Source: a virus. From it: a DNA stretch of 35,592 nucleotides. Where the stretch lies: IMG/VR virus record IMGVR_UViG_3300017818_001536, positions 1-35,592 of that record; one strand, 5' to 3'. Numbering within the stretch: position 1 is the first letter of the stretch; each line of letters starts with the position of its first letter. A program made the translations under genes and the position numbers. Positions 8,471 to 17,354 of this stretch are shown one piece after another. Under the pieces are notes generated by a model. It saw only the letters and a program-made list of their open reading frames with translations, did not search any database and was not told the origin of the DNA.

Positions 8471-9142
8471 ATGATATCGCCTACTAATTATACAATAGAT
8501 TTAACTAAATTGCAAGAGGCAAAGGAAGAATTACCAACTGTAGATTTTAAACTTGCTTTAAACCAACCTACAGGAGACTTTTTCTACGAACCTTGGGAAA
8601 TAAAAACAGAATTTCAAGGTACAGTGTGGGATGATATCTTACAATCATTAGGCCAAAATATAGGTGAAGCAAGACTTATTAAGTTAGAGCCTGGAACATG
8701 TTATCATAGTCATAGTGATATTGATAATAGATGGCATTTAACTATTGAAGCAAAACAAGCATACTTGGTTGACATTACATCTAAAAAAATATATACTTGT
8801 GTTGACGACGGAGTATGGTATGATATGAATGCAGGCACATTACATTCTGCAACTAATTTTGGCAACACTGACAGAGTACAGTTAGTAGTTAGACAACTTC
8901 TACCAAAAAACGAGTTAGAAGAATCTGTAAATGTAATAGTGACACTTAAACAATATCGCCCAGATTTTCGATATATTTTTGATAATACATTAAGCCCTTG
9001 GCTTAATTTTCAAGCAAACAATGCAAAAATTTTAACTAATTTTAAAAACGAAAATAACATAGTATCATTTGATATTGATCCTAAAGCAATAGATAATTTA
9101 AAAGCACTATTAGATCCTATATTTGAAGTAAAGGTGGCGTAA
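8471..9142 (+). CDS. Asp/Asn beta-hydroxylase-like 2OG-Fe(II) oxygenase
   Basis: This 223-residue protein has a double-stranded beta-helix iron site: H81-x-D83 in the HSHSD segment, then RWHL at 87-90, distal H125 in GTLHSATN, and R135 or R141 as candidate 2-oxoglutarate-binding arginine. The RWHL and HSATN spacing resembles the aspartyl/asparaginyl beta-hydroxylase family, which hydroxylates side chains using O2 and 2-oxoglutarate. It is the first gene of a long plus-strand operon of similar enzymes. The next gene begins on its stop codon (TAATG), preceded by an AAGGTGG ribosome site. The substrate could be protein or a small molecule. Confidence 0.72.
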   Translation: MISPTNYTIDLTKLQEAKEELPTVDFKLALNQPTGDFFYEPWEIKTEFQGTVWDDILQSLGQNIGEARLIKLEPGTCYHSHSDIDNRWHLTIEAKQAYLVDITSKKIYTCVDDGVWYDMNAGTLHSATNFGNTDRVQLVVRQLLPKNELEESVNVIVTLKQYRPDFRYIFDNTLSPWLNFQANNAKILTNFKNENNIVSFDIDPKAIDNLKALLDPIFEVKVA

Positions 9143-9702
9143 TGGACTATGTAGGAAATACTGGATCCCTTATTGATTGGGATAAAATAACATCTTCGCT
9201 TGACAGTAAACAAGGTTTAGTTATTGGTCATGCAGACGAAGCGTTTAAAGATGTAGAGAGAACTCCAAACGAAGATGCACAAATAAAAATGCTTATAGAA
9301 GCCGGATACAATGACATGGATTCTATTGAATGGGCTAATTTTTTCTCAGGGCAAGACTATGATACTAATATTGACAAAGTTTTTGGAGATATTGTAAATG
9401 CAGACTGTATGGTATCTTGGATTAGTAGAATACGTCCGGGAAAATGTGTTCCTTATCATTGGGATTTTAACGACGAGTACACTGAGCAAATTGAAGCAAA
9501 CCGACCAAACGTAGTTAGATATATTGCACACATTTGTGACCCCAGTTTTGGACAAGTTTTTTGGTGTGAAGATAAATGTAACTGGAATGAAGAAAAAGGT
9601 GCAATTTATAAATGGAAAGATTTTGAATCATACCATGGAGGGTCAAACTTTGGACTTAGAAAAAAATACCTTTATAATTTTTTAGCAGTAAGGAGATCTT
9701 AA
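9142..9702 (+). CDS. HxD...H oxygenase-like protein, tandem paralog 1
   Basis: This 186-residue protein has RPGKCVPYHWD with H106-x-D108, then H165 in a YHGGSNFGL segment and basic residues just after (R173, K174, K175). That fits the iron triad of a 2OG-Fe(II) or related cupin-fold oxygenase. It shares an N-terminal EAGYNDMDSIEW-type stretch and the C-terminal HGG motif with the next two genes, so the three arose by tandem duplication. A TAATG junction couples it to each neighbour, and an AAGGTGG ribosome site lies upstream. Function is inferred from fold motifs only. Confidence 0.65.
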   Translation: MDYVGNTGSLIDWDKITSSLDSKQGLVIGHADEAFKDVERTPNEDAQIKMLIEAGYNDMDSIEWANFFSGQDYDTNIDKVFGDIVNADCMVSWISRIRPGKCVPYHWDFNDEYTEQIEANRPNVVRYIAHICDPSFGQVFWCEDKCNWNEEKGAIYKWKDFESYHGGSNFGLRKKYLYNFLAVRRS

Positions 9703-10247
9703 TGGCAGAATTTGTAGGAAACTTTTTTGCTGGAAAATGGGATAGTATTATTGCATTACTTTCAGTTCAAGACGGAGAGCCAAGACGCTTTGATCAAAAG
9801 TTTTTTGAAAATACAGATGGACGTTTTGATGAAAATATTAAAATGTTAAAAGATGCTGGCTACGATAAAGTTGACAGTGTTGAATGGATTAATTATTATC
9901 CAGGTAAACATTTTGACGAACTATGTGTTAAAGAATTTGAAAAATTTGTAGGTATGAAATGCGCCAGAGCCTGGATTAGTAAAATCCGTCCAGGCAAATA
10001 TGCTCCAATACATAAAGATATTGATGATAATATTGAAGAATATCAAGCACAAGGAGATTTGTATAGATTTAGCACATTTATTAGTCAACCATCTCCTGGC
10101 GGAGTATTTGTGTTTGAAGATCAATGTTTTCATTATGAAACTTCAGGAAATACATATAAATGGAATCATTATATGGATTGGCACGCTGGCGGCAACTGTG
10201 GACTAAAAGACAAGTACATGTTTCATTTTTTAGGGATTAAGCAATGA
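9702..10247 (+). CDS. HxD...H oxygenase-like protein, tandem paralog 2
   Basis: This 181-residue protein has RPGKYAPIHKD with H104-x-D106 and distal H161 in WHAGGNCGL, the same plan as both neighbours. An AAGGAGA ribosome site precedes the start. The DAGYDKVDSVEW stretch near 51-62 aligns with the equivalent stretch in paralog 1. The expected role is an Fe(II)-dependent oxygenase acting on a late phage product; the cosubstrate is not proven because the 2OG-binding arginine is replaced by lysines (K169, K171) in this region. Confidence 0.65.
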   Translation: MAEFVGNFFAGKWDSIIALLSVQDGEPRRFDQKFFENTDGRFDENIKMLKDAGYDKVDSVEWINYYPGKHFDELCVKEFEKFVGMKCARAWISKIRPGKYAPIHKDIDDNIEEYQAQGDLYRFSTFISQPSPGGVFVFEDQCFHYETSGNTYKWNHYMDWHAGGNCGLKDKYMFHFLGIKQ

Positions 10248-10798
10248 AGTATATAGGTAACTCAAATAAAGAAATGAACTGGCCAGAGCTTATGGATATA
10301 TTAACAAGTATACCTCCAAGAGAGCGAGGAACAGATCAAGAAGACGATATTCATATTGATAATCCCAAAGTACAACAATTAATAAAGGTATGGGAAAACG
10401 CCGGCATTAAAAATAGTCCGGACATACAATGGGTTGATTTTTTACCGGATATGCATTTCCCTGCAGAATGGGTACAAAAATTTGGAGATTGGTTAGATGT
10501 TGAACCGGCAGGTGCTTGGGTAAGTTCAGTTCCTCCAGGATACATGGTTCCTTGGCATCCTGATTATAAGATGCCAGACGAAGAACAAGAATGGCTTGCA
10601 AAAGGGTATTTGCATCATTATACCTGTTACATTTGCAAACCAAGTTTTGGTCAAGTATCGATAGTTGATAAAGATGCTGTCTATAATGCAACACAAGGAG
10701 ATGTGTACGAATGGGACGATTGGCAAGATTGGCACGGCGGTCTTAATATGGGTTTAGAAACAAAATATATGTTTAACTTTTTTGGATGGAAAAAATGA
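10244..10798 (+). CDS. HxD...H oxygenase-like protein, tandem paralog 3
   Basis: This 184-residue protein has PPGYMVPWHPD with H105-x-D107 and distal H164 in WHGGLNMGL. It is the third member of the tandem set and overlaps paralog 2 by ATGA. The positions of the triad are nearly identical in all three (H104-106, D106-108, H161-165). The N-terminal 60 residues and the region between the metal ligands differ most, which suggests distinct substrates or positions on one substrate. This is inference from sequence comparison by eye. Confidence 0.65.
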   Translation: MKYIGNSNKEMNWPELMDILTSIPPRERGTDQEDDIHIDNPKVQQLIKVWENAGIKNSPDIQWVDFLPDMHFPAEWVQKFGDWLDVEPAGAWVSSVPPGYMVPWHPDYKMPDEEQEWLAKGYLHHYTCYICKPSFGQVSIVDKDAVYNATQGDVYEWDDWQDWHGGLNMGLETKYMFNFFGWKK

Positions 10799-11364
10799 AG
10801 TCAAAGTATTGTATAGATTTAAATTTACCAGTTAAACATCCTTTAAATAATTTAGACTGCATTCATAGAGAAGGAACTGATCCTGATATATTTTTTGTTG
10901 ATCATAGTGACGTTAGTGATGAATATAAAAGTTGGATTGAAGAACAAGACTTAGTTATGACATATCCTCCTTTAATTTTTTATACTCCAACTTCCCATCA
11001 GATTGGCATTCATATTGATGGCCCTGGAGAATTAATGGACCGTGCTTGTATGAATTGGTGTATTGGCGGCCCAGGAAGTTTGATGAATTGGTGGTCAATA
11101 AAAGATGGTTGTGGGCCTTTTGAGGAAACAGAAACACAAGCAGGTACACCATATGCACAATATCATCCTAATGATTTAGATCATTTACACAGTCAACCTG
11201 TAAAATGGCCAAGTATAGTACAAGCTGGTATCCCACATAATGTTATGAATGGAAAATGGGAACCACGTTGGGTAATTAGTTGCGATTTAAGTTTTAAAGA
11301 CAGACCTGAAGATGGCCTAACAATGTCTGAAGCAGAAGATTTATTCAAACAATGGATAGTTTAG
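10795..11364 (+). CDS. 2OG-Fe(II) oxygenase-like protein
   Basis: The ATG at 10795 overlaps the upstream stop as ATGA and gives 189 residues; an ATG at 10786 is less likely. The motif H73-x-D75 in QIGIHIDG, distal H148 in GIPHNV and R158 in PRWVISCD make a complete HxD...H...R site of the kind that binds Fe(II) and 2-oxoglutarate. It is not close to the tandem trio, and belongs to another branch of the fold. It sits in the middle of the oxygenase operon and overlaps the next gene by 13 bases. Confidence 0.65.
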   Translation: MKSKYCIDLNLPVKHPLNNLDCIHREGTDPDIFFVDHSDVSDEYKSWIEEQDLVMTYPPLIFYTPTSHQIGIHIDGPGELMDRACMNWCIGGPGSLMNWWSIKDGCGPFEETETQAGTPYAQYHPNDLDHLHSQPVKWPSIVQAGIPHNVMNGKWEPRWVISCDLSFKDRPEDGLTMSEAEDLFKQWIV

Positions 11365-12056
11365 ATACAAAGTTTTATACTGAAAACAAAAGCAAAAGTT
11401 TTACATTTGCTCCGTTGCCTGACGGAACTATAGAAGAACAAGCAAAATGGATTATGCAACAAAAGCATATTGGTTGGTTAGAATTAGATAACAGTCATCC
11501 AATAGAACTAATTGATAATCTAAATTATTATCCACATAGAGGACATGAAACACACACTGGCTGGAGTAGTTTTTGCTTACACGGTTTAGGAGAAGATAAA
11601 ATTGCAACAGCACCAACATATGGTTATGATGAGTTTGAAGCTCCATATAAGTTTACAGAAATTTCTAAAAATTTTCCTAAAACAATAGACTATTGGAATA
11701 ACTTTCCAGCCGAAAAGTTTACAAGAATACGTTTTATGAAAATTGCCGCAAATGGTAGTATTAGTGTGCATAATGACGGTTATGATAATGTTCCAGAAAA
11801 CTTTGATCCCCTTGATGGTATATTACCAATTAATGTTGCTATAGTACATCCTAAAAATTGTGAAATGATTATAGAAGATTGTGGCTCAGTGCCTTTCTCT
11901 CCGGGAAAAGTTTTTCTAATTAATGTAGCAAAAAATCATATGGTAGTAAATAAATCTAATACTGATAGAATACATCTTATTGCAAATATTATATTAGGAA
12001 ATAAAAAAGCAGAATTTTGTAAAATGCTGGTTAAAAGTTATGTCAAACATTGTTGA
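11352..12056 (+). CDS. Asp/Asn hydroxylase-like 2OG-Fe(II) oxygenase
   Basis: This 234-residue protein has H140-x-D142 in SISVHNDG, distal H196 in AKNHMVVN and R206 in DRIHLIAN, a complete jelly-roll oxygenase site. The wording around the distal histidine (H-x-V-x-N-x5-R) resembles aspartyl/asparaginyl hydroxylases. It is the sixth gene from the late promoter at 8458 and overlaps the next gene by 17 bases. The role is presumably hydroxylation or another oxidation of the cluster's product. Family fairly confident, substrate unknown. Confidence 0.68.
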   Translation: MDSLDTKFYTENKSKSFTFAPLPDGTIEEQAKWIMQQKHIGWLELDNSHPIELIDNLNYYPHRGHETHTGWSSFCLHGLGEDKIATAPTYGYDEFEAPYKFTEISKNFPKTIDYWNNFPAEKFTRIRFMKIAANGSISVHNDGYDNVPENFDPLDGILPINVAIVHPKNCEMIIEDCGSVPFSPGKVFLINVAKNHMVVNKSNTDRIHLIANIILGNKKAEFCKMLVKSYVKHC

Positions 12057-13440
12057 ATACAAAAGTAAAAATACTGATATTGTTTTTTTAATGGTAGACT
12101 ATACGTCTAAAATTAATAATGACTGGACAAGAGAGTTAGTTAAAAATCTTTCTGATTTTGTATTATCTAATATTGTACAAAAAGGTTATACAGTATTACA
12201 AGGTATAAACGAAAAAGAATTATTAGATAGTGCTAAAGAATATAAACATGCAGTAGTTTTTGCTACTGGTACTGAATTTACAAACGGGTCAAAATTTTTT
12301 GAAGCACTTGAAGAAGCAGTAAAGAAAGAATATTTCCTACAAGGGCATATACCAGATAGAGGCGAAGGCTATTATCAATTACATGAGCAGTGCTATTTTA
12401 TTAATTTAGAAATATATAGAGAATTAGAGTCGCCTGAAATTGGTGAGTTTTCTTTTTATAATGAACATACACAAATAAAACCTTTGCGTAGTAAACAAAA
12501 TATACACGATGATTACACACCTATTTGGATTAAACCTGGAAACAAAGAACAGCATTACATTCATAAGTGGCATGGCTGGAATATTTTAAGTATTGCATTT
12601 CAACATAATTTGCCAGTATTAATTTTTGACGAAAGTATTAGAGATAACAAACAATACTACTATGCAGAGTATCAGGAATCATTTGATCTTGCACAAGAGT
12701 ATATGTATGGAAAACAAACTGTAAGTACACAGCCATTATTTTATCCACTTAATACTGAAGAAGTAACTGAGTTAGATGTGGAAGTTATCCATCAACTTGT
12801 TACGCAAGCAAGTGGTTTAAATTGGATTGATCTTTTATTAAAAAATGGTTATGACGAAAATACTACTGTTACGTTTGTAGATAATAATTTTTTTGCTTTA
12901 GAGTGTATGCATTTTATTACACAATGGAACGGAAAAAATTATCCGGATATGATAAACAAGTTTACTAACTTTAAGACACGGTTTGCAGATTTTACTATGA
13001 GTAAAAAACTAACTATGAATGCAAATGAAATTCAAAATCAATGGGATAAATTTTTAACAAAACATCCTAATTGGGAAGATACATGGGACCTTATTAAAGC
13101 AAGAGTAGAGTTTAAATTTATTCATGCAGATTTAGTATTAAATAGATCATTGCCAGTTAATGTTTGGTTAGAAGATTGTCAAAATACAGTTGTACATCTT
13201 AGTCATATATTTAATTACGACCCTGTTGCTCCATTTACGCCTTTAAAATTAAGAATTGATAACGAAAATAATTTAATACAAAGAATAGCAGAACATTGTC
13301 CTACAGCAAAAATTGTATTTGATAAAAGATCTGCCGAAGGCTATATAGATAGTTCTTATATTGATTCTGCTGAAAATATGGATTTAATTAATAAAGGTAA
13401 TTTAAAATTACCTACTTGGCATTATGGAGATTGGTCATGA
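12040..13440 (+). CDS. Large protein of unknown function
   Basis: This 466-residue protein has no motif I can assign with confidence. The N-terminal 270 residues contain mixed alpha/beta stretches and no radical SAM or PP-loop motif. The middle has VTFVDNNFFALECM followed by WNGKNYPDMINKF, which reads like a Rossmann strand and helix and could belong to a methyltransferase-like domain, though a GxGxG is absent. It lies between the oxygenases and the SDR and is coupled to both (17-base overlap upstream, ATGA downstream). It may supply a transferase or scaffold function. Confidence 0.75.
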   Translation: MSNIVEYKSKNTDIVFLMVDYTSKINNDWTRELVKNLSDFVLSNIVQKGYTVLQGINEKELLDSAKEYKHAVVFATGTEFTNGSKFFEALEEAVKKEYFLQGHIPDRGEGYYQLHEQCYFINLEIYRELESPEIGEFSFYNEHTQIKPLRSKQNIHDDYTPIWIKPGNKEQHYIHKWHGWNILSIAFQHNLPVLIFDESIRDNKQYYYAEYQESFDLAQEYMYGKQTVSTQPLFYPLNTEEVTELDVEVIHQLVTQASGLNWIDLLLKNGYDENTTVTFVDNNFFALECMHFITQWNGKNYPDMINKFTNFKTRFADFTMSKKLTMNANEIQNQWDKFLTKHPNWEDTWDLIKARVEFKFIHADLVLNRSLPVNVWLEDCQNTVVHLSHIFNYDPVAPFTPLKLRIDNENNLIQRIAEHCPTAKIVFDKRSAEGYIDSSYIDSAENMDLINKGNLKLPTWHYGDWS

Positions 13441-14030
13441 AAATAGCAATCACAGGTCATACAAGTGGAATTGGTAAAGGCATATATAATTTTTACCAAA
13501 GTAAAAATATTGAGGTAAAAGGGTATAGTTTAGAAAACGGGTATGACATTAAGGACTATAATAAAATACTCGACGATAGTATTGATTGTAATATTTTTAT
13601 AAACAATGCATACAGTTATTATACCCAAAGTAAAATAGTTGAAGCTTGGGGTAATTTACACAAAGACTCTAAAGATTTAATTATTAGCACCAGTAGTATT
13701 GCCGCTGAGCCATTATTAGAAATAGAAAATTTATTTCCTCATCTTGTTCCTTATAGCAAAGAAAAATATGCTATAAACAAAGCAAGTTGGAATTTAAACC
13801 ATAGCGAAGCATTATGTAAGGCAAGTGTAATTATGCCAGGAGTCGTAGACACAAGTTTTTATAATCCATATGACACTGAAGAACAAAATGGTATAGAATT
13901 ATATAACAGGGTTATGGAAACAAATAGTATTATTACTGTAGACGATTTAGTTAAGACTGTAGATTTTATTGTTCAAAGTTGGAATGGAAGAAATTTTATA
14001 GCAAGTATGACGGTGTTAAATGCATATTAA
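13437..14030 (+). CDS. Short-chain dehydrogenase/reductase (SDR)
   Basis: The ATG at 13437 overlaps the previous stop as ATGA and gives 197 residues. The NAD(P)-binding TGHTSGIG lies at 6-13, an NNAY motif at 56-59, a serine-rich STSS at 84-87, and the catalytic YAINK pair is Y111/K115. The PGVVDT segment follows the active site as is usual. It is shorter than most SDRs (about 250 residues), lacking some C-terminal sequence. It would oxidise or reduce a hydroxyl/carbonyl group. Its closeness to an amidinotransferase and an aminotransferase would allow oxidation, amination and amidination in sequence. Confidence 0.85.
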   Translation: MKIAITGHTSGIGKGIYNFYQSKNIEVKGYSLENGYDIKDYNKILDDSIDCNIFINNAYSYYTQSKIVEAWGNLHKDSKDLIISTSSIAAEPLLEIENLFPHLVPYSKEKYAINKASWNLNHSEALCKASVIMPGVVDTSFYNPYDTEEQNGIELYNRVMETNSIITVDDLVKTVDFIVQSWNGRNFIASMTVLNAY

Positions 14031-14439
14031 AGATTGGATAAACAGAATTTCAAAATCGCAAGAATTATTAGGTGGATATTCGGTCTGTCCTTATGCTAAA
14101 AATGCACAATATGAAATTGTTAATACCAACGGGCGTAACATTACAGCCCCAACGGGAGATTTTGAATTAGTAATTTATGTATTACCGGACGATTATTCAC
14201 AAATAAAAGTTGAAGAAATAGCACAGGAATACAATTTATTATATAAAGAATTGGTATTTTTACCAGATCCAAAAGATCGATATACAGAAATTAATGGTGT
14301 ACAAACAAATAACGGAAAACAAAATTTAATTCTTTGCCAGCCAAGGGCTAAACTAACAGAAGCAAGAGAAAGACTTGCTAAAACTGAGTATTATAGTTAT
14401 TGGGACGAAAATTATTTACAGGAGATTTTAGATACATGA
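14020..14439 (+). CDS. Small protein with CPYA motif (DUF1415-like?)
   Basis: This 139-residue protein has a GYSVCPYAKNA segment near residue 23, then an alternating strand/helix region. The 'CPFA' motif with a following alpha/beta region recalls DUF1415 proteins, but I cannot confirm that by eye. It overlaps the SDR by 11 bases and the amidinotransferase by ATGA, so it is made with them. Function unknown; a redox or metal role for the single N-terminal cysteine is possible. Confidence 0.6.
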   Translation: MHIKDWINRISKSQELLGGYSVCPYAKNAQYEIVNTNGRNITAPTGDFELVIYVLPDDYSQIKVEEIAQEYNLLYKELVFLPDPKDRYTEINGVQTNNGKQNLILCQPRAKLTEARERLAKTEYYSYWDENYLQEILDT

Positions 14440-15509
14440 CATGTTGGACAGAATATGATCCATTAAAAGAAGTAATTGTAGGCGACTGTAATACTTCTGG
14501 AGATTTTGATTGGTTCCTTGACGATAAAGTAAAACCTAAGTTTAACCTTATATTAGAAGAAACAAAAGAGGATTTACAAAATCTTAGCGACTATCTAACA
14601 AAGATGGGAATTAAAGTACACAGACCTATTCCTACAAAATTTAATGGCGAAGTAGATTTAGGAAATTTTAAAATACCTAATCCAGCAAGTCCTATTGTTC
14701 CACGAGACCAATACTTGTCATATGATAATAAAATAATACAGACATATACAAGCATGGTAGATAGATATCTTGACAACTCAGCATACTATCATATCTTTAA
14801 AGAATTTTTTGACCGTGGTTATAATTGGATTAGCATGCCACCGCCTGTATTAGAAGACTTAGCAGAAACAGAAAAATGGTGGATTAAGGGAGAAGAAATT
14901 TATCACGATAAATTTAAAGACAAACTTCTTTGGCATACAGCAACAATGTTTAAATTAGGTGATGCTTTAATTACTAATACAAACGGACCTGGAAATAATC
15001 TTGGATTAGAATGGATGTCCCGTAACTTAAATGATATTAAGATAGTAGAAAATAAAGACACACATCAGCAAGGCTTTGGCCATATTGATCACGGTTGGTT
15101 TATGACTGATGACGAAACTGTATTTTGTGTAGATAAAAGTTGGGTTCCAGCAGTATTACATAATAAAGAAATTATTGAACTACATGAATATTTTGATCCG
15201 TTTAACGAAGAAAAGTTCTTTATGGACTATACAAGTACAAACGGAAAGTATAGTGTTGAATGGTTAGATAAATGGCTTAACGGATGGAAAGGATATTCTC
15301 AAGAATGTTTCTTTGATACTAACGTATTAGTTTTGGACAGCAATAATATATTGTTTACTAATGAGCAACCTCGTATTTTTAAATTGATGGAAAGTAGAGG
15401 TATTAACTGTCATGTAGTACCACAACGTCACAGTTTTTTCTGGGAAGGTGGTGTACATTGTTTAACTTTAGATTTAGTTAGAGACGGTAACAAGAGAATA
15501 ATATTCTAA
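14436..15509 (+). CDS. AGAT/StrB-type amidinotransferase
   Basis: The ATG at 14436 (ATGA overlap) gives 357 residues. The pentein-fold hallmarks are present: PRDQ near residue 89-92, the GHID segment with H216 and D218, and the C-terminal GGVHC with catalytic C342. Glycine amidinotransferase and inosamine-phosphate amidinotransferase transfer an amidino group from arginine to an amine, making a guanidino compound and ornithine. The length fits that family. It ends the plus-strand operon and overlaps the convergent aminotransferase by 36 bases. The acceptor amine is unknown. Confidence 0.85.
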   Translation: MTCWTEYDPLKEVIVGDCNTSGDFDWFLDDKVKPKFNLILEETKEDLQNLSDYLTKMGIKVHRPIPTKFNGEVDLGNFKIPNPASPIVPRDQYLSYDNKIIQTYTSMVDRYLDNSAYYHIFKEFFDRGYNWISMPPPVLEDLAETEKWWIKGEEIYHDKFKDKLLWHTATMFKLGDALITNTNGPGNNLGLEWMSRNLNDIKIVENKDTHQQGFGHIDHGWFMTDDETVFCVDKSWVPAVLHNKEIIELHEYFDPFNEEKFFMDYTSTNGKYSVEWLDKWLNGWKGYSQECFFDTNVLVLDSNNILFTNEQPRIFKLMESRGINCHVVPQRHSFFWEGGVHCLTLDLVRDGNKRIIF

Positions 15510-16703
15510 TATTGCGTTTTCAAGTCTATTTTTAAGATCAGTAAAGTATTGTTCGTCAGCATTTAATGGAATACAAATTAAAACGCCTTCTTTCATATCA
15601 TTCCATATACCTATACTAATGCCGTGTTTAGTACACACAGTTTCAAAATCGTCATTAAAAGGACGTTCTTTGTTTAGGTCTAAATGAAACATCAATCCAT
15701 GATGTCTATAATCACTAATGACATTGTTATTTTTAAGATAATCAAAAATATCCAAAGAATTTTCTAAAATTTTAGGATAATTGTCATATACATTTTCTTC
15801 TTCAAGACATTTTATATAGTGTAACGCACTAAGTATTCCAGGCATTGAAAAGCTGTAAGTAAATCCGTGTTGTAATATTTGATATCTTGCATAATCGTAT
15901 ACACGTTCGCTCACCATACATGCCGATAACGGATAAAATCCACCAGTTAATGCTTTACCTAAAGTAAAAATATCTGGTTTAACAAGATTTTCAAATCCTA
16001 AAAATGTTCCTGTTTTGCCTCCGCACATTGCAATGTCGTCAACAACAAGAATTATATCATATTTGTCGCAAATAGCTCTAAGTCCTTGCCAAAATTCTTT
16101 AGGTAAATTATACATACCCATTTGCCACGAGCAAGTTTCAATAACTATACAGCTGACATCATTGTTTAATGAATTTATGAGTTGTTCTAATTTTTCAAGA
16201 TCGTATGGAGATGAGTGACATTTGTCATGTCGTCCATAATAGTCGTAAATATAATCACATCCGCTTATGCTTGTACTCATAAACGTACTACCGTGATAAG
16301 CATATTCAAACCCTATAATATGTGTCTTAGGAGATCCTTTTTGAACATGATACATATGTGATAATTTTACAGACGCTTCAATACTGTCGCTACCTGATAG
16401 TGCAAAAACACTTCTATAACCGCCACTAATATCATATAATTTTTGTGCAAACTCTAATACATGCTCGTTAGTTAATAAAAATTCTCCAGTACTTGTAGGA
16501 TTAGTTTTAAGTTTTTCGGAAACACTGTCAATAAAATCTTCTCTATCAAATCCTAAAGTAAAGCATCCGCAGTTGCCTAACCCTAAGTCAATTACGTCTT
16601 TGTTATTTTCAACAAAGCCAAATTTTGTAAAGTGAGATACATTGCGTGGAACTATGTCAGTAGAATGGTCTGTAAAGGGAAATATTAATTTTGAATCTGT
16701 CAT
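15474..16703 (-). CDS. Class III PLP-dependent aminotransferase
   Basis: This 409-residue protein has the class III landmarks: GSDSIEA at 104-110, YHGST at 136-140, the VVDDI..CGGKTG segment with D222 contacting the PLP nitrogen, and the Schiff-base lysine K250 in GKALTGG. Members include ornithine, acetylornithine, diaminopelargonate and taurine-type aminotransferases, and glutamate semialdehyde mutases. It would aminate a carbonyl, perhaps for the amidinotransferase opposite. It overlaps the upstream oxygenase-like gene by ATGA. The exact substrate cannot be read from sequence. Confidence 0.88.
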   Translation of the reverse strand: MTDSKLIFPFTDHSTDIVPRNVSHFTKFGFVENNKDVIDLGLGNCGCFTLGFDREDFIDSVSEKLKTNPTSTGEFLLTNEHVLEFAQKLYDISGGYRSVFALSGSDSIEASVKLSHMYHVQKGSPKTHIIGFEYAYHGSTFMSTSISGCDYIYDYYGRHDKCHSSPYDLEKLEQLINSLNNDVSCIVIETCSWQMGMYNLPKEFWQGLRAICDKYDIILVVDDIAMCGGKTGTFLGFENLVKPDIFTLGKALTGGFYPLSACMVSERVYDYARYQILQHGFTYSFSMPGILSALHYIKCLEEENVYDNYPKILENSLDIFDYLKNNNVISDYRHHGLMFHLDLNKERPFNDDFETVCTKHGISIGIWNDMKEGVLICIPLNADEQYFTDLKNRLENAILEYYSLVTVSN

Positions 16704-17296
16704 TTTATTAAACTTAGTGAAAGTGCTATTCTTGTATCAGTAATATTTTCAACACTGTGAATTTCTGATACGTTTAGTTGGAACCAATTGTCTTGTTCCA
16801 GTTTATGTGTTTCTTTTATCTCTAATTTTTCATATGGTATACAAGTTTGCGGATCAACCGTTTTATCTTTAAATGCATCTCTTACTTTATAGTAACACGT
16901 ATCTGGATCGCCGCCTGTATCAATTATATATAAAACTGCATGTGTTCTTATTTCGTCTACATGAGGTGCTACATATATACCATTTCTAATCAATTGAATA
17001 GACGAATATGGAACTTCAAATGGAATATTATCTTTAATCCAATTTTGTATTAAACTGTCTGTTTCTAAAAATTCAAAATCTGCCATTTCGGAAAAAAACT
17101 CTTTAGACTTATTAAAAGGTATACCTAAAGTATTATCTTCGTTTATTGAAATATTAGATACTTCTTCAATTATAGCATCGTTTGCTGACATGTGTACATC
17201 AGCAACTAATTTTGTTTTATAGTTGTTTACAAGTTGTTTTATATGAGTTTTGATCTCGTCTGAAGGATGCGGTAAATTTAATTGTTCAACATTCAT
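16700..17296 (-). CDS. 2OG-Fe(II) oxygenase-like protein
   Basis: This 198-residue protein has H112-x-D114 in VAPHVDE, distal H180 in EIHSVEN and R189 in TRIALSLS, a complete HxD...H...R site in a jelly-roll pattern. It is the first gene of a two-gene minus-strand unit with the aminotransferase. No ribosome site precedes the ATG; CATAAATA ends 4 bases upstream of it, so the transcript probably starts at or one base before the ATG. The substrate is unknown. Confidence 0.68.
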   Translation of the reverse strand: MNVEQLNLPHPSDEIKTHIKQLVNNYKTKLVADVHMSANDAIIEEVSNISINEDNTLGIPFNKSKEFFSEMADFEFLETDSLIQNWIKDNIPFEVPYSSIQLIRNGIYVAPHVDEIRTHAVLYIIDTGGDPDTCYYKVRDAFKDKTVDPQTCIPYEKLEIKETHKLEQDNWFQLNVSEIHSVENITDTRIALSLSLIK

Positions 17297-17300
17297 ATTG

Positions 17301-17308
17301 TATTTATG
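17301..17308 (-). promoter_or_regulatory. T4-type late promoter, near-leaderless
   Basis: The minus strand reads CATAAATA followed by CAAT and the ATG at 17296. The predicted transcription start, 6 bases on, is 17295, one base inside the start codon; one base of freedom would make it exactly leaderless. No Shine-Dalgarno sequence is visible. Confidence 0.6.
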
Positions 17309-17322
17309 GAAGCACTTATGCC

Positions 17323-17330
17323 AATAAATA
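17323..17330 (+). promoter_or_regulatory. T4-type late promoter with normal leader
   Basis: AATAAATA on the plus strand predicts a start near 17336, giving a leader of about 19 bases that contains an AGGAG ribosome site at 17344-17348 before the ATG at 17355. This is the conventional arrangement and contrasts with the leaderless promoter facing away on the other strand. Confidence 0.65.
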
Positions 17331-17354
17331 TATTTTGAATATCAGGAGATCTAA

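Noticed and set aside
13437-16703. Complete streptomycin-like cyclitol pathway
   Set aside because: No inositol-phosphate synthase, and the aminotransferase is class III rather than DegT type; only the guanidino logic is kept as a hypothesis.
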